In this document: piece after piece, positions 34,017 to 41,887 of the stretch | Layout: every line of letters begins with the position of its first letter | How positions within the stretch are numbered: the stretch's first letter is position 1 | Source of the DNA: an uncultured Spartobacteria bacterium | Lineage (GTDB): Bacteria > Verrucomicrobiota > Verrucomicrobiia > Chthoniobacterales > Chthoniobacteraceae | Reading direction: 5' to 3' | Assembly: GCA_903933715.1 (NCBI GenBank) | Contig: CAIZLD010000076.1 | Location: 1-41,945 of the forward strand | DNA: 41,945 nt | Made by a program: the position numbers and the translations under genes | The notes under the pieces: generated by a model | Databases searched by the model: none | Seen by the model: the letters and a program-made list of their open reading frames with translations, nothing else | Told to the model about the DNA's origin: nothing

Positions 34017-34901
34017 CTACTGCACGATGGGCAACCCGGCTTGCAAGCGGCGTTGCGTGGCCTTCTCTTTGCGGGTGATCTGCTCCGCGTTGGACGGGTC
34101 GATCTGGCGCATTTTTGAGAAAAGCGCTTCGCTATACTCAATGGCGGCGGCTTTGTAAGCTTCACCGCCTTCGGGATGCGCCGACAGGATGGAACCCATT
34201 TTCTCGTGCAATTCCGCCACGCGGGCGTCTTTCAACGCCTGCTGCTTGGTTTTAGCATACTGGGCCTCTTCCGCGTCGGTTGGACTGGAATGGATGACCG
34301 GGATCGGAATTTCAGCAACCGCCTCGCTCATCACCGGGGTCGGCTTGGGGGTCGCAGTCGGTTTTGGCGTGGCAACCGGAGTTGGCTTCGGCGTAACAGT
34401 CGGTTTTGGCGTGGCAACCGGAGTTGGTTTCGGAGTGGCAACCGGTTTTGGAGTCGGAGTGGCAACCGGAGTGGCTTCCGGGGTCGGTTTTGGGGTGGCC
34501 TTGGGAGCAGGCGTAGCCTCGGGCCGGGGCGTGCTTTTTGGAGTGGCGCTTGGTTTCGGAGTGGCTTCCGCCGGGGCCGGTTTGGATTTGCGAACCGCCG
34601 GGGTCGGTTTTGGAGTCGGCGTGGGGGTGGCCGTGGCCGGGACCGCCTTCCCGCTCTCCCCGCTGCCAAAAAACAGCCGCCGAAAAAAGCCGAAAAATCC
34701 CCCTTTTCTTTTTGGAGCCGGGGTGGCGCTTGGGGCTGGAGCGACCGACTTGACCGGTTCCGCACGGCGAACGACGACCTGTTTTTGAGGCTTCGGCCGG
34801 GCGGGTTGTGTCGCGGAGGCCGGGGTCTCGCCGGGGCTGACGGAAATCTGGGCCAATGCGGGGGTGGCGCAAAACGCCAAAACGAAAAAGATCTTTTTCA
34901 T
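34017..34901 (-). CDS. exported Pro/Thr-repeat protein
   Basis: Protein of 294 residues with signal peptide [18 protein letters not shown]. After a short basic hydrophobic patch ([18 protein letters not shown], near residues 68-85) comes a low-complexity linker of about 100 residues built from TPKPTPVA-type units, then a helical C-terminal domain of about 90 residues ([40 protein letters not shown]). The linker resembles cell-wall-spanning or periplasm-spanning stalks such as TonB, but no TonB C-terminal domain is seen. An open frame continues far upstream antisense to alr and is not coding. It is divergent from alr. Function unknown. Confidence 0.78.
   Translation of the reverse strand: MKKIFFVLAFCATPALAQISVSPGETPASATQPARPKPQKQVVVRRAEPVKSVAPAPSATPAPKRKGGFFGFFRRLFFGSGESGKAVPATATPTPTPKPTPAVRKSKPAPAEATPKPSATPKSTPRPEATPAPKATPKPTPEATPVATPTPKPVATPKPTPVATPKPTVTPKPTPVATPKPTATPKPTPVMSEAVAEIPIPVIHSSPTDAEEAQYAKTKQQALKDARVAELHEKMGSILSAHPEGGEAYKAAAIEYSEALFSKMRQIDPSNAEQITRKEKATQRRLQAGLPIVQ
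34330..34640. repeat. degenerate tandem repeat encoding the Pro/Thr linker
   Basis: Units such as ggcgtggcaaccggagttgg and ttcggagtggcaaccggttt recur with 18- and 30-base spacing on the plus strand. They are the antisense of TPKPTPVA-type codons in the exported protein at 34017-34901. Recombination between units could change linker length. Confidence 0.75.
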
Positions 34902-34994
34902 GGGAAGGAGTAGGAATCCATAGCAGGGGATTCCCTGCTGAGCAAGTTGACGGTTGTGATTTGGCCCAAATTGTGCGGTCATAGAGACATACCG

Positions 34995-36146
34995 ATGTCT
35001 GCCATTCTTTCTGAACCGTTTCGTCGTTGCTGGGCGGAAGTTGATTTGAATGCCCTGCGCCATAATGTCGCCGTGATCCGCGAACACGCCGGGGCACAGG
35101 CCGGGATCATGGCGGTGGTGAAGGCGAACGCTTACGGACACGGGGTGGTGGAACTGGCGCGGGAATTGCGCTACCTGGTGGAAATGTTTGGCGTGGCGAG
35201 CGTGGCCGAGGCGCTGCAACTGCGCCGCGTCACCCCGGACACCCCGATTGTCATTCTCGGCCCGGCATTGCCGGAAGAACGGGAAGCGCTCGTGCGCAAT
35301 CACCTCATCCCGGTGGTCTCCTCGCTCGCGGAAGCCCGGGCTTATGGCTCGCTTTTTCAACGGCTCAACCCGAAAAGCAAGCACGGGTTCGATCTCCATC
35401 TGAAAGTCGATACCGGCATGGGGCGGATCGGCGTCTGGCATGAGGAAGCAATCGGTGTGGCCCGGGCGATTGCGGCGTTGCCCGGCATTCGGCTCGCCGG
35501 GGTTGCGACCCATCTGCCGGTTGCCGACGAAGACGCCTCGTGGACGGTTCAGGAACTCGATCACTGGAAAAAAGTGGTCACGGGACTGCGCGAGGCCGGT
35601 CTGGATGCGATGGCGGTCCATTCGCTCAACAGCGCCGGGACGGTTCTTTTTCGCGACGAAGCGATGGCGGCGGGCGGCAACGCGATCATCCGGCCGGGCC
35701 TGCTGCTTTATGGAAGCTCGCCAATCCCGGAATTCCAGGAGCGGCTGCGGCCGGTTCTGGCCTGGAAATCGAGAATCACGCTCGTGCGCGAGGTTCCCGC
35801 GGGCCGGAGCGTAAGCTACGGGCGCACCTTTGTTACTCCGACCCCAATGCGGATCGCGACGGTCTGCACCGGCTACGCGGACGGTTATTCGCGGCACCTC
35901 TCCAACCACGGCGCGGAAGTGCTGATCGGGGGGCGGCGCTGTCCATTGCTTGGGCGCGTGACGATGGATCAAATCCTCGTAGACGTGAGCGCCGTCCCGA
36001 AAGCGGCGGAGGGAGACGAGGTCGTGCTGATCGGCCGGCAGGGAGCCGAGGAAATCCTGGCCGGCGAGTTGGCCGAGCGGGCGGACACGATCCCGTGGGA
36101 CATTTTCACCTCCATCAGCAGCCGGGTCGTCCGGTATTACAATTAG
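34995..36146 (+). CDS. alr: alanine racemase
   Basis: PLP enzyme converting L- to D-alanine for peptidoglycan. The 383-residue protein has [20 protein letters not shown], the cofactor lysine in [17 protein letters not shown] near residue 42, substrate and PLP contacts in [12 protein letters not shown] and VHSLNSAGT, the catalytic tyrosine region [17 protein letters not shown] near 290-306 and [16 protein letters not shown] at 34995 (MSAILSEPF) is preferred over 34947, whose extra 16 residues are not family-like. It is divergent from the Pro/Thr protein and 52 bases before the RelE-like gene. Confidence 0.96.
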   Translation: MSAILSEPFRRCWAEVDLNALRHNVAVIREHAGAQAGIMAVVKANAYGHGVVELARELRYLVEMFGVASVAEALQLRRVTPDTPIVILGPALPEEREALVRNHLIPVVSSLAEARAYGSLFQRLNPKSKHGFDLHLKVDTGMGRIGVWHEEAIGVARAIAALPGIRLAGVATHLPVADEDASWTVQELDHWKKVVTGLREAGLDAMAVHSLNSAGTVLFRDEAMAAGGNAIIRPGLLLYGSSPIPEFQERLRPVLAWKSRITLVREVPAGRSVSYGRTFVTPTPMRIATVCTGYADGYSRHLSNHGAEVLIGGRRCPLLGRVTMDQILVDVSAVPKAAEGDEVVLIGRQGAEEILAGELAERADTIPWDIFTSISSRVVRYYN

Positions 36147-36198
36147 CCCGCAATCCCGCTGGAAAGGGGCGCGGTTTCCCGCTATAAAGAGAAAAGTC

Positions 36199-36564
36199 AT
36201 GTTTCAAATCGTCTTTAACGAAATCAGCGCCGCCGAGATGTCCGCTCTCCCCAAAGAGCTTCAACTGGAATTGCTCATGGAATTCCAATTGCTTCCCGAA
36301 GACCTCGACACCCTCGACAAGGAGCGGTTTGGAAAAATGGAGCGGGAGGGCCGGGCGCTCTACCGCTGCCGCGCCAAGGATCACCGCATTTATTTCGAAA
36401 AAGCCGCCGAAGGGATCACCATCCAGCGCGTCCTGCACAAGAACACGATTCGCGATTTTCTCTTCCGGGCCAAGCTGCCAATGGGAGAGGAAGACCAGAC
36501 GTTGAGCAAAAAACCGGGGTTCTGGCAACTCATCGAGGAGGGGGAACGCAGCCGCAAAAAATGA
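36199..36564 (+). CDS. RelE/ParE-like toxin-fold protein, no antitoxin seen
   Basis: Small 121-residue protein whose pattern resembles the RelE fold: a helical start ([20 protein letters not shown]), then a basic strand pair [17 protein letters not shown] and [15 protein letters not shown], which parallels the R.R.GdYRi.y...........v.HR...Y of RelE proteins. A C-terminal extension of about 25 residues ([20 protein letters not shown]) is unusual. No antitoxin gene lies beside it: alr is upstream and a tiny membrane protein overlaps its stop (ATGA). It may be a domesticated or housekeeping relative rather than a toxin. Confidence 0.55.
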   Translation: MFQIVFNEISAAEMSALPKELQLELLMEFQLLPEDLDTLDKERFGKMEREGRALYRCRAKDHRIYFEKAAEGITIQRVLHKNTIRDFLFRAKLPMGEEDQTLSKKPGFWQLIEEGERSRKK

Positions 36565-36800
36565 CACCAGGCTGGATCAAATGGATGATTGCCGGGGTGG
36601 TCCTGGCGCATCTGGGCGCTTTCTACCTGGTCTCCGGCTGGAACGCGCTCCCAAAGGCAGCCTACGTCCCGCCGCCCACGTTCGTTGCCAAAGAGACAAG
36701 CTGGACCGACCAGGCCACCGGCGAAACGCTGACCTACCGGGAGTTCCAGGTGAGCACCAAACTGGCCAAGCTCCAACAAGACGCTCCCAAGGAAAAATAA
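36561..36800 (+). CDS. small single-span membrane protein
   Basis: Protein of 79 residues, with one N-terminal hydrophobic helix (WIKWMIAGVVLAHLGAFYLV, residues 5-24) and a hydrophilic tail rich in Lys and Thr (FVAKETSWTDQATGETLTYR). Its ATG overlaps the RelE-like stop by four bases, which argues it is really translated and co-expressed. The family is not recognised. N-in/C-out topology is not obvious from charges. Followed by a palindromic repeat and then folP. Confidence 0.72.
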   Translation: MTPGWIKWMIAGVVLAHLGAFYLVSGWNALPKAAYVPPPTFVAKETSWTDQATGETLTYREFQVSTKLAKLQQDAPKEK

Positions 36801-36839
36801 GTCCCATAACTCCCATAGGTCCCATGGGAGTTATAGGAC
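36801..36839. repeat. short palindromic intergenic repeat
   Basis: gtcccataactccca (36801-36815) pairs with tgggagttataggac (36825-36839) with one mismatch around a 9-base loop. It lies between the small membrane protein stop and the folP start. There is no T-run. It resembles cccata-type repeats that I recall as dispersed in intergenic DNA. Confidence 0.7.
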
Positions 36840-36848
36840 AAATAACCC

Positions 36849-37694
36849 ATGCTCTGGCAAACCAAGCACCGCACTTTTGATTTCAGCTTGGGCGGGGTCA
36901 TTATGGGGATCTTGAACCTGACGCTCGATTCGTTCTCTGATGGCGGCCGGTTTTTCAACCCCGACGCGGCCATCGCCCACGCCCTCCAGATGGATGCCGA
37001 CGGAGCCGGGATCATCGACATCGGCGGCGAATCAACCCGCCCCGGGGCGGTCCCGGTTTCACAAGCCGAAGAGCTGGCCCGCGTGATCCCGATCATCGAA
37101 GCCCTCTCGGGGCGCGTAAAGGCGGTGATTTCCGTCGATACCTCCAAAGCCGCCGTGGCTCGCGCGGCGGTCGAGGCCGGGGCCGGGATCATCAACGACG
37201 TGACGGCGTTGCAGGGAGACCCTGCCATGATGCAAGTGGCCGCCGAAAGCGGGGCGGGGGTGATCCTGATGCACATGCAGGGGACACCCCGGACGATGCA
37301 AGCCGCCCCCCATTACGGCGATGTCGTCGCCGAGGTTCGGGATTTTTTTAGACAAAGCGCCGCGCTCGCCCTACGCTCCGGGATTGACCCGCTGCGAATC
37401 GCCTTTGATCCCGGTCCCGGTTTTGGCAAAACGATGGAACACAATTTGAAGCTCCTGCGCCATTTGAGCGAATTGTGCCCTTCGGAACTGCCGGATCGCC
37501 CGATGGTGTGGGCGGTTTCGCGTAAGAATTTTTTGGGAAAACTGATCGACGACATGACGCTCATTCAACGTTTCTGGCCCACCGTAGCCCTCACGAGCCT
37601 TGGCCGTGAGCTGGGGGCCGCCGTGTTCCGGGTCCATGACGTCAAAGCCAACCGGGAGGCGCTCACGATGACCGAGGCGATCTTGAACGCATGA
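36849..37694 (+). CDS. folP: dihydropteroate synthase
   Basis: DHPS joins 4-aminobenzoate to dihydropterin pyrophosphate in folate synthesis. The 281-residue protein has the pterin/loop-1 signature as VIMGILNLTLDSFSDGGRFF (usually NVTPDSFSDGG, so Leu replaces Pro here), then IIDIGGESTRPGAVPVS, SVDTSK, GIINDVTAL, VILMHMQGTPRTM, AFDPGPGFGKTMEHN and the C-terminal VSRKNFLG. All other catalytic blocks look intact. The stop overlaps the cdaA start (ATGA), so folP and cdaA are co-translated. The Pro-to-Leu change lies in the loop that meets the pABA/sulfonamide site. Confidence 0.95.
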   Translation: MLWQTKHRTFDFSLGGVIMGILNLTLDSFSDGGRFFNPDAAIAHALQMDADGAGIIDIGGESTRPGAVPVSQAEELARVIPIIEALSGRVKAVISVDTSKAAVARAAVEAGAGIINDVTALQGDPAMMQVAAESGAGVILMHMQGTPRTMQAAPHYGDVVAEVRDFFRQSAALALRSGIDPLRIAFDPGPGFGKTMEHNLKLLRHLSELCPSELPDRPMVWAVSRKNFLGKLIDDMTLIQRFWPTVALTSLGRELGAAVFRVHDVKANREALTMTEAILNA

Positions 37695-38578
37695 CCGCGC
37701 TCCTCGCTTTTTCCCTGCTCGATTTGATCGGGGCGACGTGGCGCTCCGGGGTGGAGATCGCGATCCTCTGGGTCGTTATTTACTACAGCTATCTTTACTT
37801 CCGCGGAACGCGCGGAGCCAAGGTGCTCACCGGGTTGCTCGTGATCCTGCTGACCCTCACGCTCGTCTCGCAACTGCTCAAATTGCAGGTCATTTACTGG
37901 TTGATCCGCTCGTTCACCGCCTTTTTGGTGGTGGCGCTGGTGGTGATTTTTCAACCCGAGCTGCGCCGCGCCCTGGCCGCCTTGGGGAGCCAGCATATTT
38001 TCTCCACCGCGACGCAAAAAAAGGAAACGATCGAGGAACTTGCCGAAGCCACTTTTGAGCTTTCCAACCGGCAACTCGGCGCGTTGATCGCCCTGGAACG
38101 GGACACGAACGTCCACGCTTTCGCCGAAAGCGGCGTCCTGATCGACAGCGAGGTTTCCCCCGAACTGATCGTCACCATTTTCCACCCGCGAACGCCGTTG
38201 CACGACGGCGGGCTTATTCTGCGCAGCGACCGGATTCTCGCGGCGGCCTGCATTTTCCCCGTCAGCCAACGGCACGACCTCGACCGCAACCTGGGATTGC
38301 GACACCGGGCGGGCCTCGGGATCACCGAGGAAAGCGACGCCATTGCCATTGTGGTAAGCGAGGAAACCGGGAATGTTTCGATTTGTCATCGGGGCCGGAT
38401 CGAACGCGATTTCGACCCCGATACGTTCAAGAAACGCCTGGGCCAACTCCTGTTACTCGAAAAATATGAAGAACCTGATTCTACAGAACTGGGAGGCGAA
38501 GCTCATGGCGCTCTTGGCCGCGAGCATCCTGTGGTTTCTCATAAAAAAGACGATCGATACGACCTCGATGAACCCTAG
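37691..38578 (+). CDS. cdaA: diadenylate cyclase CdaA
   Basis: Membrane-bound diadenylate cyclase that makes c-di-AMP from two ATP. The 295-residue protein has about three N-terminal membrane helices (VEIAILWVVIYYSYLYF, VLTGLLVILLTLTLVSQLLK, WLIRSFTAFLVVALVVIF) and a DAC domain with LHDGGLILR (DGG, near residue 172) and LGLRHRAGLG (RHR, near residue 204), both needed for catalysis. The last ~35 residues, beyond the DAC domain, overlap a separate 46-codon frame for a CdaR-like microprotein. glmM begins 14 bases after its stop, preserving the cdaA-(cdaR)-glmM order known from Firmicutes. Confidence 0.95.
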   Translation: MTALLAFSLLDLIGATWRSGVEIAILWVVIYYSYLYFRGTRGAKVLTGLLVILLTLTLVSQLLKLQVIYWLIRSFTAFLVVALVVIFQPELRRALAALGSQHIFSTATQKKETIEELAEATFELSNRQLGALIALERDTNVHAFAESGVLIDSEVSPELIVTIFHPRTPLHDGGLILRSDRILAAACIFPVSQRHDLDRNLGLRHRAGLGITEESDAIAIVVSEETGNVSICHRGRIERDFDPDTFKKRLGQLLLLEKYEEPDSTELGGEAHGALGREHPVVSHKKDDRYDLDEP

Positions 38579-38606
38579 CAACCCACCTTCTCATGTCCTG
38601 CGATAA
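38466..38606 (+). CDS. CdaR/YbbR-like single-span microprotein
   Basis: A 46-codon frame overlapping the 3' end of cdaA by 113 bases and the start of glmM by 14 bases. It encodes MKNLILQNWEAKLMALLAAS, then a hydrophobic ILWFLIKK, then a short polar tail. The pattern N-W-x-x-K-L-x-A-L-L-x-A-x-x-L-W-x-x-I is that of the N-terminal membrane anchor of CdaR (YbbR-domain proteins), which in Firmicutes lies exactly between cdaA and glmM and modulates CdaA. No YbbR repeat domain follows. The position, frame and motif argue that it is real, but there is no Shine-Dalgarno and expression is unproven. Confidence 0.7.
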   Translation: MKNLILQNWEAKLMALLAASILWFLIKKTIDTTSMNPSNPPSHVLR

Positions 38607-39984
38607 CCATATCCGTAAACTTTTTGGAACCGACGGCGTCCGCGGCATTGCCAATGTGGAACCGGTCACCGCCGAAACCGCACTGAAGCTGGGCCGGGCC
38701 GCCGCCCATATTTTTGCCCGCGTGAACCGGCGCCCCCACGCGCCCGGCACCCGTCCCAAAATCGTTATCGGCAAGGACACCCGCATTTCCGGCTACATGC
38801 TCGAAAACGCGCTGGTCGCCGGGATTACCTCGCTTGGGGTGGACGTGTTGCTCATCGGGCCGCTGCCCACCCCCGGCGTCGCCTACATCACCCGTTCGTT
38901 GCGGGCCGACGCCGGGATCGTCCTGAGCGCCTCGCACAACCCGTACGAAGACAATGGGATCAAATTTTTCCGGCACGACGGCTACAAACTCGACGACGAA
39001 ATCGAGGCCCGCATCGAGAACCTCGTATTTAGCGGGGAGATCGAGTCGATCCGGCCCACCGCCGATAATATCGGCCGCGCCACCCGCATCGACGACGCCC
39101 TGGGTCGCTACATCGAGTTTGCCAAGGCGAGCTTCCCGCGCGGACTGACGCTCGAAGGGGTTTCGATCGCGCTCGATTGCGCCAACGGGGCCGCCTACAA
39201 ATCCTCGCCATGCATTTTGCGGGAACTCGGCGCGGAACTCCACATCGCCCACAACTCCCCCAACGGCCGCAACATCAACGCAAATTGCGGCAGCACGCAC
39301 CCGGAGGAGATCTCCGCTTTTGTCAAAAAAACCGGCGCGCAAATCGGCATCAGCCATGACGGGGATGCGGACCGCCTCGTGCTTTGCGACGAGAACGGCG
39401 AGGTTGTGGACGGCGACGAGATTATGGCGATTGCCGCCATCGACCTTCTCCAATCCGGCAGCCTCGCCCAGAACACCCTGGTCTCAACGGTGATGAGCAA
39501 TTTCGGGCTCGATGAAGCGCTGGAGCCTTTCGGCGGCAAAGTGATTCGCACCCAAGTGGGCGACCGCTATGTCCTCGAAGAGATGATGCGCGGCGGCTAC
39601 AACGTCGGCGGCGAACAAAGCGGGCATATGATTTTCGGCGACTTTGCCACGACCGGCGATGGCATTGTGAGCGCCCTTCAAATCCTGCGTATCATGGTGC
39701 AAACCGGCAAACCGCTCAGCGAATTGAAGCGCTGCCTGGTCAAATATCCGCAAGCCCAACGCAATTTGAAGGTGTGCGAAAAAAGGCCCATCGAGGCGAT
39801 TCCGCAGGTTGCCGAACTCGTGGCGGCGGCGGAAGCCTCGCTCAACGGGGCGGGCCGCGTGCTGCTGCGCTATTCCGGCACCGAACCGAAAATCCGGCTC
39901 TTGATCGAAGGCCGGGACGGCGAGGAAATCAACCGTCACGCCGACTGCATCATCCGCAGGATTGCCGAGGAAATCGGCGCCTGA
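38593..39984 (+). CDS. glmM: phosphoglucosamine mutase
   Basis: GlmM converts glucosamine 6-phosphate to glucosamine 1-phosphate for UDP-GlcNAc and peptidoglycan. The 463-residue protein starts with KLFGTDGVRGIANVEPVTAE. It has the phosphoserine loop IVLSASHNPYEDNGIKFF (active Ser near residue 114), the metal-binding ISHDGDADRLVL near residue 255, the sugar-specificity loop GGEQSGHMIF near 338 and the phosphate-binding RYSGTEPKIRLLIEG near 429. It is co-oriented with cdaA. In Firmicutes CdaA, CdaR and GlmM interact physically, and the same gene order is kept here. Confidence 0.97.
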   Translation: MSCDNHIRKLFGTDGVRGIANVEPVTAETALKLGRAAAHIFARVNRRPHAPGTRPKIVIGKDTRISGYMLENALVAGITSLGVDVLLIGPLPTPGVAYITRSLRADAGIVLSASHNPYEDNGIKFFRHDGYKLDDEIEARIENLVFSGEIESIRPTADNIGRATRIDDALGRYIEFAKASFPRGLTLEGVSIALDCANGAAYKSSPCILRELGAELHIAHNSPNGRNINANCGSTHPEEISAFVKKTGAQIGISHDGDADRLVLCDENGEVVDGDEIMAIAAIDLLQSGSLAQNTLVSTVMSNFGLDEALEPFGGKVIRTQVGDRYVLEEMMRGGYNVGGEQSGHMIFGDFATTGDGIVSALQILRIMVQTGKPLSELKRCLVKYPQAQRNLKVCEKRPIEAIPQVAELVAAAEASLNGAGRVLLRYSGTEPKIRLLIEGRDGEEINRHADCIIRRIAEEIGA

Positions 39985-39988
39985 TCGC

Positions 39989-40606
39989 ATGAACCTCTTT
40001 ATCACCGGCACGGACACCAACGTGGGCAAAACTTACGTTTGCGCCCTTCTGGTGAAAGCGTTGCGAAATGCGGGGCACAACACCGCGCCGATGAAGCCTT
40101 TCTGCTGCGGCAGCCGCGACGACGCCCGGACGCTTTATGACGCCTGCGGCGGATGCGAGCCGCTCGACGTGATCAACCCGGTCTGGTATCGGACCCCGGC
40201 GGCTCCTTATACCGCCGCCAAAATGGAAAACCTGCCCGCCGATCTCCCGCTCATTCACGAGACGTTCCGGGGAATTCGCGAGCGGCATGAGTCCCTTATC
40301 GTCGAAGGGGTGGGCGGCTGGATGGTTCCCCTTTCGCGCGATTATTTTGTGGCCGATCTCGCCGCCGACTTCGGCCTGCCGGTGGCGGTGGTTGTTCGCA
40401 ACCGGCTCGGCGCGCTCAACCACGCGCTGCTCACCGTGCGCGACATCCGGGCACGCGGATTACCGTTCGCGGGAATCATTTTCAACCGGGCCGAGGCACA
40501 ACACGACATCGCCGCCGCAACCAACCGCGCGCTGCTCGAAGAGCTCCTCAACGCCCCGGTGCTTTACGACATCGCCCCGGGGCAAACGGAACTGGACCTT
40601 TTTTAG
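39989..40606 (+). CDS. bioD: dethiobiotin synthetase
   Basis: BioD closes the ureido ring of dethiobiotin using ATP and CO2 in biotin synthesis. The 205-residue protein begins MNLFITGTDTNVGKTYVCAL (P-loop GTDTNVGKT at residues 7-15), has the substrate lysine in APMKPFCCGSRDD near residue 35, and LIVEGVGGWMVPLSRDY near 100-116 as the conserved Glu/Gly loop. ATG at 39989 places the P-loop at the normal distance. It starts 4 bases after the glmM stop; no other biotin genes lie in the window. The first substrate-binding segment (PFCCGS) differs from the common PVxxG, so substrate identity is likely but not certain. Confidence 0.88.
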   Translation: MNLFITGTDTNVGKTYVCALLVKALRNAGHNTAPMKPFCCGSRDDARTLYDACGGCEPLDVINPVWYRTPAAPYTAAKMENLPADLPLIHETFRGIRERHESLIVEGVGGWMVPLSRDYFVADLAADFGLPVAVVVRNRLGALNHALLTVRDIRARGLPFAGIIFNRAEAQHDIAAATNRALLEELLNAPVLYDIAPGQTELDLF

Positions 40607-40669
40607 GTAACCGTTTCTTGCCATAAAATAACCATTGCTTGTTGGATTTTTTCGGCGCATATTAAATTT

Positions 40670-41797
40670 ATGCCAGTAACAGCGAAAGGACTTGAAGGGA
40701 TCGTTGCTAACAGCACCCGCCTGAGCGACGTTCGGGGACTTGAAGGGAAACTCATTTACGCCGGCTACGATATTGGCGAGCTGGCTGGCAAAGCCAGTTA
40801 TGAGGAGGTCATTCACCTCCTTTGGCACGGGCATCTCCCCAATAAAAAAGAACTCGCCGATCTCTGCAACAACCTGCGCTCCCGCCGCGATTTGCCCCAG
40901 GGGGTGGTCCGCTTCCTGACCCGCGCTCCCAAAACCGCCGACCCGATGGATGTCATCCGCACGGCGATCTCGATGCTGGGACTCTACGATTCCGACCTTG
41001 AGGAAGATATCAACGTGGACCGCAACCGGATCCGGGCGTTCCACATCACGGCCAAGATCGGCGTGATCGCGGCCTACTATCACCGCGCCCGGCAAGGCAA
41101 ACCGCTGCCGCCGGTGCGGACGGATCTGGGCGAAGCAGCCCATTTCCTGTACCTCATGAATGGCGAAGAGGCTTCTCCGGAAACGGTTCGGACGCTTGAT
41201 GTCGCGTTTGTCCTCCACGCTGATCACGGGATGAACGCCTCCACCTTTAGCGCGCGCGTCACGATCGCCACGTTGAGCGACATGTACTCGGCGATCACCT
41301 CCGCGATTGGAACCTTGAAGGGACCGCTCCACGGCGGGGCCAACGAAGGAGTCATTCACATGCTCGAAGAGATCGGCGACGAGGCCAACGTGGACGCCTG
41401 GGTCGAAGAACAGCTCGCCGAAAAACGCAAAATCCTCGGCATCGGACACCGGGTGTACAAAGTGCTCGACCCGCGTGCGCCGTTCCTGCGGGATATGGCG
41501 GTCAAGCTCACGGCGGAACTCGGGGAACCGAAATGGATTCGCATGAGCGAACGAATCGCCCAGCTTATGCGGGAGAAAAAAGGGCTGGAAGCCAACGTCG
41601 ATTTCTATTCGGCCACGGTCTATCACTCGCTGGGGATTCCAACCGATCTTTTCACCCCGATCTTCGCCATTGCGCGGTGCTCCGGGTGGACCGGCCACGT
41701 ACTCGAACAGCTCGCGGACAACCGCCTCTACCGGCCTCTGACCGAATACGTCGGACCGGCCGCTGGATTGAAGTTTATCCCGATCGAGGAACGCTGA
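40670..41797 (+). CDS. gltA: citrate synthase
   Basis: Citrate synthase condenses oxaloacetate and acetyl-CoA to open the TCA cycle. The 375-residue length fits the short, dimeric type shared with 2-methylcitrate synthases. Catalytic residues are visible: His in LKGPLHGGANEGVIHML (near residue 222), His in ILGIGHRVYKVLDPRAP (near 261) and Asp in NVDFYSATVYHSLGIP (near 312). FVLHADHGMNASTFSAR is the standard substrate-side block. A 2-methylcitrate role cannot be excluded, but no prp genes are nearby. It lies 63 bases after bioD with no clear terminator between them. Confidence 0.93.
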   Translation: MPVTAKGLEGIVANSTRLSDVRGLEGKLIYAGYDIGELAGKASYEEVIHLLWHGHLPNKKELADLCNNLRSRRDLPQGVVRFLTRAPKTADPMDVIRTAISMLGLYDSDLEEDINVDRNRIRAFHITAKIGVIAAYYHRARQGKPLPPVRTDLGEAAHFLYLMNGEEASPETVRTLDVAFVLHADHGMNASTFSARVTIATLSDMYSAITSAIGTLKGPLHGGANEGVIHMLEEIGDEANVDAWVEEQLAEKRKILGIGHRVYKVLDPRAPFLRDMAVKLTAELGEPKWIRMSERIAQLMREKKGLEANVDFYSATVYHSLGIPTDLFTPIFAIARCSGWTGHVLEQLADNRLYRPLTEYVGPAAGLKFIPIEER

Positions 41798-41861
41798 AAC
41801 TTACCTAGTGGGCTGTCATGCGGGAAATAGATGGCAGAGCGAAGATTTGCTCTCTTGCTCT

Positions 41862-41887
41862 CGTTCCCAATCTCCTGATTGGGAACG
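41862..41887. repeat. short perfect hairpin repeat
   Basis: cgttcccaatc (41862-41872) and gattgggaacg (41877-41887) form a perfect 11-bp stem with loop tcct, 65 bases after gltA. It has no T-run after the stem. The unit resembles cgttcccaa-type palindromes that I recall as dispersed in bacterial intergenic DNA. The final 148 bases of the window hold no other recognisable feature. Confidence 0.65.

Noticed and set aside
34902-36200. 430-codon upstream extension of the Pro/Thr-repeat protein
   Set aside because: The extension runs antisense to alr, and the true signal peptide starts at 34901.
40639-40665. TTGTTG...TATTAA as a promoter for gltA
   Set aside because: Spacing is only 15 bases and the start site would fall at the ATG; too weak to call.
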